This document shows positions 59,301-64,000 of a stretch of 64,000 bases of DNA, in pieces. A model generated the notes under the pieces. That model was given only the letters and a program-made list of their open reading frames with translations. It did no database searches and had not been told where the DNA came from. The position numbers and the translations under genes were made by a program. How positions within the stretch are numbered: the stretch's first letter is position 1; each line of letters starts with the position of its first letter. This stretch comes from Verticillium longisporum (Eukaryota > Ascomycota > Sordariomycetes > Glomerellales > Plectosphaerellaceae), in NCBI GenBank assembly GCA_019188255.1, contig JAETXT010000007.1:1488001-1552000 (forward strand). Reading direction: 5' to 3'.

Positions 59301-60512
59301 ACCACCCAGAAATGTTCGGGAGGCGCAGCAAGAGGGCGTCAAGAGGACCTTCCACAAATCATCGTAGGAACTGATGGATGACGTACTTCTCTCGTCACGT
59401 ACCTATTTGTATTATGAAGTCTGGCTCCTGTTGTCTTCCATGTCATTCCCTCAAGCCATCGCCTTCACACGATCCTTACACTTGATGGAGGTTGTTTCGC
59501 GCAGTCGACAGTGCGCCGTCACTCCTTGAGCGGTCAACGTCATTCCCATCGGGAGCCAATGGCCTCGTTTTCAACAGCGGGTTTTTACACTGACCTGTAT
59601 CATAAGAGGCCAGACTGTCTTCTGGATGTCAGTCATTCATGAAGGATCTCTTGACTCTATCGGCATGCTAGACTCTCTATATTGCTGGCACTTGTCATAT
59701 ACAGTATCTAAACACGCAAGGTAATAAGGTACGTCGGTGAAGGGGTTCACGGAGTGGTCAGCGGCAGTGGCTCGTTTGTATTCAAGAGCTTACCAAAAAC
59801 AGCCTGATGATGTTTCGATATGTCAGTTGCAAAGGTTTACCAGCCGCCGGATAACCAACTCCTCCTCAACGAGAAGCAACTCAATCTCTTCATAGCCAAA
59901 TTATCGAAGCGACGATAGCACTTGCAAGCCATACGGCATCCACTGAGATTCTGTTCTTCCGAATTCTTGCCTGAGCTCGTTGATATTCTGCTCGTCGATG
60001 TCTTCTGAGCTTCGCCCGCTGCTGTGTTGTTGTCAATGACTAACACGCCCTACTCTGGAATCCTTCATCTACAATCGAAACCAGCAAAGCGCGGCAATAT
60101 CACAAACTCGAAGTCGGCACTGTACAATTTACACCCCTAGCCAGCCTGCCATGATAGATCCCAATCTGTGGTCTGGATTATCATGCAACAAACCGAGATC
60201 TCCACCAGTCAACGGTGAATGCGCATCCCAATATGAGAGTTGCCGTGACTTCCTCAGCAGGCAGAGCGCATTGGTAACATAAGAAGCAATGCCAGCCTGG
60301 CTGCCCTTTTGCAACTCACCTCGTAATTTCTGTTTTCATTCTCCATCAAGGAAGGACTGCAGCCAAAGTGAAGAATGGGCCTTGTCTCTTGACGTGGCCT
60401 GCCCTTCTATCGCCCATTATCCTTTGATTCAGAGTGCCCGACAACGCGTTCACACAAGCACACACACGGCATCACTATCGTCTGTTGCTGTCAAGAATAA
60501 CACTATATCACC
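56366..60512. other. Gene-poor stretch, 4.1 kb, between divergent genes
   Basis: No gene is supported. From 56,400 to 57,400 the plus strand is strongly G-rich with several G8-G10 runs; as the leader of the minus-strand Nudix gene this is CT-rich. An AGGT/ACCT block lies at 57519-57578 and a GGCA/GGCG repeat at 58293-58350. From 59,350 the base composition becomes more AT-rich with no clear coding signal. Confidence 0.55.
57519..57578. repeat. AGGT/ACCT palindromic block
   Basis: Contains GGTAGGTACCTAGGTAAG followed by GTACCTGG and GAGGTAGGTAG. It is another copy of the motif family at 32441-32510 and 36040-36105. Confidence 0.8.
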
Positions 60513-62972
60513 ATGGAAGGTGACAAGGAGAACAAAACGCAGAAGGTACAGATCGTTCCGATGAGCTCTCATGAACAGCTGTTGACAACGCGGCGTAGCC
60601 TGCACCCAAGCGGTCCCTAACTCCTAACCGCGCCCTGTTCGACTCATACGACGAGGCACACCGCACGATCGCTCGGTATCCGGTTTTCCTCGAAGATGTC
60701 CTTGATGAAGAATTCATGTTTTCGTCGCTTCTTTACGAAAGGACAATGAACAGTCCCCACGGGGTTCTTGAGGAGAAGACCCAGCCTCAAACCACACCCG
60801 CCAAGGAAAGCATGGCTTCGGGCAAGGAGAATTTCCCGCAAGCCACAAAGACAGAGGAAGGACCATCACCTCATTACGATGACATCAAAAAGAGAAATGC
60901 TGCACAATCGGGGTTTGAGGTTACACCTCTTTCTGGTCGTGGGAGTATGCAGCCTCTGGGTGATGCCTGCGCTCCTTCCCCCGTTCTACCCCCTCTGCCA
61001 CCGCGCCGTGAGGGCAAAGACAAATGCCAGACTTTCAGTCAGGTTGCCGAAAGAGCTGATGATCAAGATGATAAACTCCACTCTCTGGCCAAGGGCAGGA
61101 AGAGAGATTTCAGCACTGGAGGAAACAGTGATCCTGGCGATCCCTTTGGAGGCTTCAAGACCAACTCTGACCACTCGATCTCCGACATTTACGATGGGTT
61201 TGAAACAGACAGAAAGTACAGCTTCCTCTGCAGCCCTGCGGAGAAAGAGGTCTCGTCTGCTCTTCGTGAGGTCATTGGAATCAGTCAGCCCTCGTCTGGC
61301 CAGCTTCTCCGATTCCGAGATGATCGCACTCCATCAACGCCTGCCTTTGATACCGCAAAGTTTGCCAGCAGACTGCGAGAGGAAAAGCAAAAACAAGCGG
61401 AGCGCAACAAGCAAGGTGGAGGTTTTTACAACAGCTCTGCAATTGACTCGGCCTGGCACATGTCGGACACTGAGATCAAGATACCCACGTCGCCGTTTCC
61501 CATTCACTCCAGCGACCTTGGTACTCCTGAGCCTAAGGAGCCCTGGAGCCATATTGACCTGAGAGATGGCGGCAACGATTCACCATGGACTGCGATGCCT
61601 GCTACCTCAAGCGTAGCAGGTCACGCCCAAGATTGGGTCACAGTCTCAGAGGAGCAACAAGACGACCCCCTGCGCACCCCTGCTGTCTCTATGGGCAGGG
61701 TGCTCACTGGAAGTAGCGTCGCCAACTACTCAGATCATGTCCTTATTGCCAACAGGCCTGACAGTATTCCCATACATGACCCCAGAGCCATTAACCCAAA
61801 CCTCATGCCTTGGTGGGACAAGCTGCCAAGCGCAGGGGTACCATCTCGGGCATCCCGCACAGGGCCACCAACACAGCGTGATGGTAAAAAGCCCGTCTCT
61901 GTCACACGTCAGGGTAATTTAACACCCTTGTCTGCTATTTTAGTCCTTTCCCCGGCTAACCAAACACGCAGACTCTTGCCAATCCGGACTCTTCCCATTC
62001 AACCCTCGCGGTGGTGTCCAGGGAGCTTTGAGCAAACTCTCCAGCACCGGGCGACAGTCAAAGTACGAGCGCTTTGATGACCAACAAGGGCTTGAGATGC
62101 AGCCGCTGCCAACGGAGAAACGTCAAACTTCACGCAACCCCTTTCGCCGCGGGCAGCCCCGCCCCGTGACGTCGTCAACTCAGACGGCGGCTGACGACAA
62201 CTCGCAGGCTCCACTGTTCGCAGCTCGGCCGCTGAGCAACTACGAGCACCTCCATTTCCCTCTGGTGGCCCTGCAGGATGCGCAACGCATCCAAGGATAC
62301 CGCCGTGCGAGCGGCCTCGAGGACCAGACCACGTCTGGCAGGTCCGTCAGGTACCAGCCCATGGTGGCTCGCGGCTCGCAGCGCACGCTTCTCCTGACGC
62401 CTCCTCCCCGCACCTATGCGAGGACCTCGTCTCTCTACAGCACTGACCTGCCGAGCCCAAGTCTGCACGGCGGTGAGACAGCACGCTCTTCCTGTACGTT
62501 GAGTCCTCGCAGTCGTTGTCGTACCTTCCCTATTAACAGCTTTCCAGACTACGGCAACCCCTTGCGCCAGAACCCAACCATGGTCTCTGGCATGATTTCA
62601 GGCAGCCCATACGAGCGCAGGCCTGGAAACCCAGTTGCAGATCGCCTCTCCCGTCGCAGCGCACACCTAACCGGCGGCCTGCGCCCGCGGCCTCATCTCA
62701 CGACGCGCAGCATGACCCGTCGGTACCAGGAGGGGACCGATCCAGAGCTGGGCCGTCTGGCAGGCAGCGAGAGCAGCTACCGGCGCCACAGGTCGCTGCC
62801 CCTCTCGCCCGAGGCCCAGAAGCGGCAGACGTTCTTCTTCCTGCTGACGGTCATCATCAACGTGCCCCTGCCGTTCTGGGGCCTGGCCGTGCTGTACGGC
62901 AAGATGGACTCGGCCGTGTCGTGGTGCACAAAGGGGGAGGCGTACGGTCTCGCGGAGCGGCACAGGGGCTAG
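60513..62972 (+). CDS. Uncharacterised C-terminal membrane protein with premature in-frame stop
   Basis: I do not recognise a functional domain. Exons are 60513-60545, 60599-61913, 61972-62472 and 62548-62972 (757 aa). The first intron joins MEGDKENKTQK to PAPKRSLTPNRALFDSYDEA. The third intron (75 nt, GTGAGA...TTTCCAG) is a multiple of three without stops, so splicing there is inferred from its good sites. Most of the protein is disordered and Ser/Pro/Arg-rich. A membrane helix (TFFFLLTVIINVPLPFWGLA) lies near the C-terminus. Translation stops at TAG 62970-62972 after AERHRG, yet the same frame continues for 26 codons (IRLQLFVESVLYVALGILLA and on) to TAG at 63051-63053, encoding an obvious second membrane helix. 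The stop probably truncates a two-helix protein. Confidence 0.75.
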
Positions 62973-63053
62973 ATCCGCCTGCAGCTCTTTGTCGAGAGCG
63001 TCTTGTACGTGGCGCTGGGGATTCTGCTGGCGATGCTCCTTCCCCGAAACTAG
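62973..63053 (+). pseudogene. Disconnected last membrane helix of the preceding gene
   Basis: Twenty-six in-frame sense codons directly downstream of the TAG at 62970 encode a hydrophobic helix beginning IRLQLFVESVLYVALGILLA, then a second stop. It has no ATG of its own in a sensible position. Best read as the original C-terminus, lost through a nonsense change (for example TGG to TAG) or a base-call error. Confidence 0.6.
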
Positions 63054-63667
63054 CATGAGGTGGCAGCGCACACCATGCCTCCTAAATACGGGGGCGTTGA
63101 ATCATGTGGGAATCGCTGGTTTGTGGTTTTCTTTTTGTGCTTTTTATGCTTTTTTATGCTTTGCTGTGGTTATCTCTCTCTTTTCTCCCCAGTCTTCGTC
63201 TGGACTTGGATGGATATCGTACGCAACTGTTTTTGGCTTCCTTGAGAGGAAGCACTTGGCCTCATCGGGCTGCCAAATGGAAAAGGGAAGGCTGGAAATT
63301 GTTACTGCTTTGAAGTCGAGAGCAGGATTCGTTGGCGACGGTTGTGGAAAGAAGCTTGAGTCAGGAAAAGTCAGCTCCGGGAGAGTATCTGAACATGCAG
63401 AGTTCATGTTCTGTAGCAGCGTTGTCCCCTTTGCTGCCACGCTATTATCGATGCTGCGTCTGCGCACTTGTTAGAATAAAGGCCAGACGACAGAGCCTCA
63501 CTGCAGGTAGAAGAAACAAAGAGAGCAAGACAGAAAGCACACACGAGAGACGAGCGTGTCAGGGCAGAAAGCGGTAGCTGCATTGAATTAAATTATTAAA
63601 AACTCCGTTTACCAAACGACATACGCCCTGCTGACCAGCCACTCAGCTCGCTTCAGGATCTGTCCCT
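63054..63667. other. Intergenic between convergent genes at the right end
   Basis: This is the 3' region of both neighbours. T-rich (63120-63190) and GA-rich (63515-63560) stretches are present. No gene is supported. Confidence 0.6.
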
Positions 63668-63946
63668 TCAGCCCCGTCGGCGGGTCGAGGGTCCCTTCTT
63701 CGTGGGCGTCGCGCTCGCGGAGCCCGCAGGCGAGGACGTGGCGGCGGCGGCAGCGTACGAGACGGGCTCGGCCTTGCGCTTGCCCTTGGCCTTGGCCGAA
63801 GGGGCGTTCCAGTAGTAGACCATCTGGGTCGCGAGGACGGCGTTGAGGGCGAAGCCGGCGATGAAGCCGTAGAGGATGAGCTTGTCGTCGACCTCCTGGA
63901 GGGTGGTGAAGATGCGAGTCAGAGAGCCGACGAGGTAGTTGAAGAC
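63668..63946 (-). CDS. Mannose-P-dolichol utilization defect 1 (MPDU1)-like PQ-loop protein, last exon; cut by the right window edge
   Basis: MPDU1 is an ER membrane protein needed for use of dolichol-linked mannose and glucose in N-glycan and GPI-anchor synthesis. Only the last exon is seen (92 codons plus stop), after an acceptor GCGCGCGCAG at 63947-63956. It reads VFNYLVGSLTRIFTTLQEVD, DKLILYGFIAGFALNAVLAT and MVYYWNAPS, covering the end of the second PQ-loop region and the final helix. A basic Ala/Ser/Thr-rich tail ends in RRRG. Upstream exons lie outside. The GSLTRIFTTLQEVDD motif is characteristic of the family; another PQ-loop protein is less likely. Confidence 0.8.
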   Translation of the reverse strand, partial: VFNYLVGSLTRIFTTLQEVDDKLILYGFIAGFALNAVLATQMVYYWNAPSAKAKGKRKAEPVSYAAAAATSSPAGSASATPTKKGPSTRRRG

Positions 63947-64000
63947 CTGCGCGCGCAAAATGGTCAGCACGGAGACACACATGTGGGGAATCAGGAGGGG

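Noticed and set aside
1..64000. CRISPR arrays, bacterial operons, secondary-metabolite cluster or intact transposon
   Set aside because: No regularly spaced repeats, no Shine-Dalgarno-linked gene runs, no PKS/NRPS/terpene signature and no transposase or reverse-transcriptase motif were seen; genes have spliceosomal introns.

Overview
The window looks like a contig from a filamentous ascomycete, most likely a sordariomycete and probably Hypocreales. Genes carry short introns (about 50-180 nt) with GTRNGT-type donors, CTAAC/CTGAC-like branch sites and AG acceptors. Coding sequence is GC-rich with C-ending codons, intergenic gaps reach several kb, and the proteins match ordinary fungal housekeeping families. 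There is no sign of a bacterial or viral segment, a secondary-metabolite cluster or an intact transposon. The taxonomic placement is inferred from gene architecture and familiar protein sequences, not from a search.

Layout, left to right. 1-3665 (-): NADH-dependent glutamate synthase, cut by the left edge. About 6.4 kb without a confident gene follows. 10042-11306 (+): APC/C subunit Apc15/Mnd2-like. 13150-21002 holds four minus-strand genes: SNARE Bet1, H2A.Z chaperone Chz1, ER membrane complex subunit EMC10, and a large PSP1-domain polyglutamine protein. A 6.5-kb gene-poor stretch comes next. 27565-28524 (-): mitochondrial Fe-S protein Nfu1, divergent from a HIT-zinc-finger gene (29138-30127, +). 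30379-31575 (-): an uncharacterised low-complexity protein. After another 5.6-kb gap, 37189-40351 (+) encodes a RasGEF with an N-terminal Ras-like GTPase domain, followed by a GH63-type protein related to yeast YMR196W (42088-45580, +). Then come ATP synthase OSCP (46442-47550, -), Mob1 (48194-49124, -), a secreted six-hairpin glycosidase (50678-52949, +), Lsm1 (53451-54215, -), a Nudix diphosphoinositol-polyphosphate hydrolase (55753-56365, -), an uncharacterised membrane protein with an in-frame stop near its C-terminus (60513-62972, +), and the last exon of an MPDU1-like protein running off the right edge (63668-63946, -).

The genes are not an operon or a pathway cluster. They cover nitrogen assimilation, cell cycle and mitotic exit (Apc15, Mob1, RasGEF), secretory pathway (Bet1, EMC10, MPDU1), chromatin (Chz1), RNA decay or assembly (Lsm1, HIT finger), mitochondria (Nfu1, OSCP) and carbohydrate metabolism.

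The most important caution concerns sequence quality. Five otherwise conserved genes need about ten single-base insertions to restore their frames, and every event is a missing base, mostly in short homopolymers. Adding exactly one base per event makes every affected CDS length divisible by three. This looks like residual assembly error rather than biology. The points most worth following are a 3-nt micro-exon in the GH63 gene, the GTPase-like/RasGEF fusion, the premature TAG in the membrane protein, and recurrent palindromic CCTAGGTACC-type blocks in the intergenic DNA.
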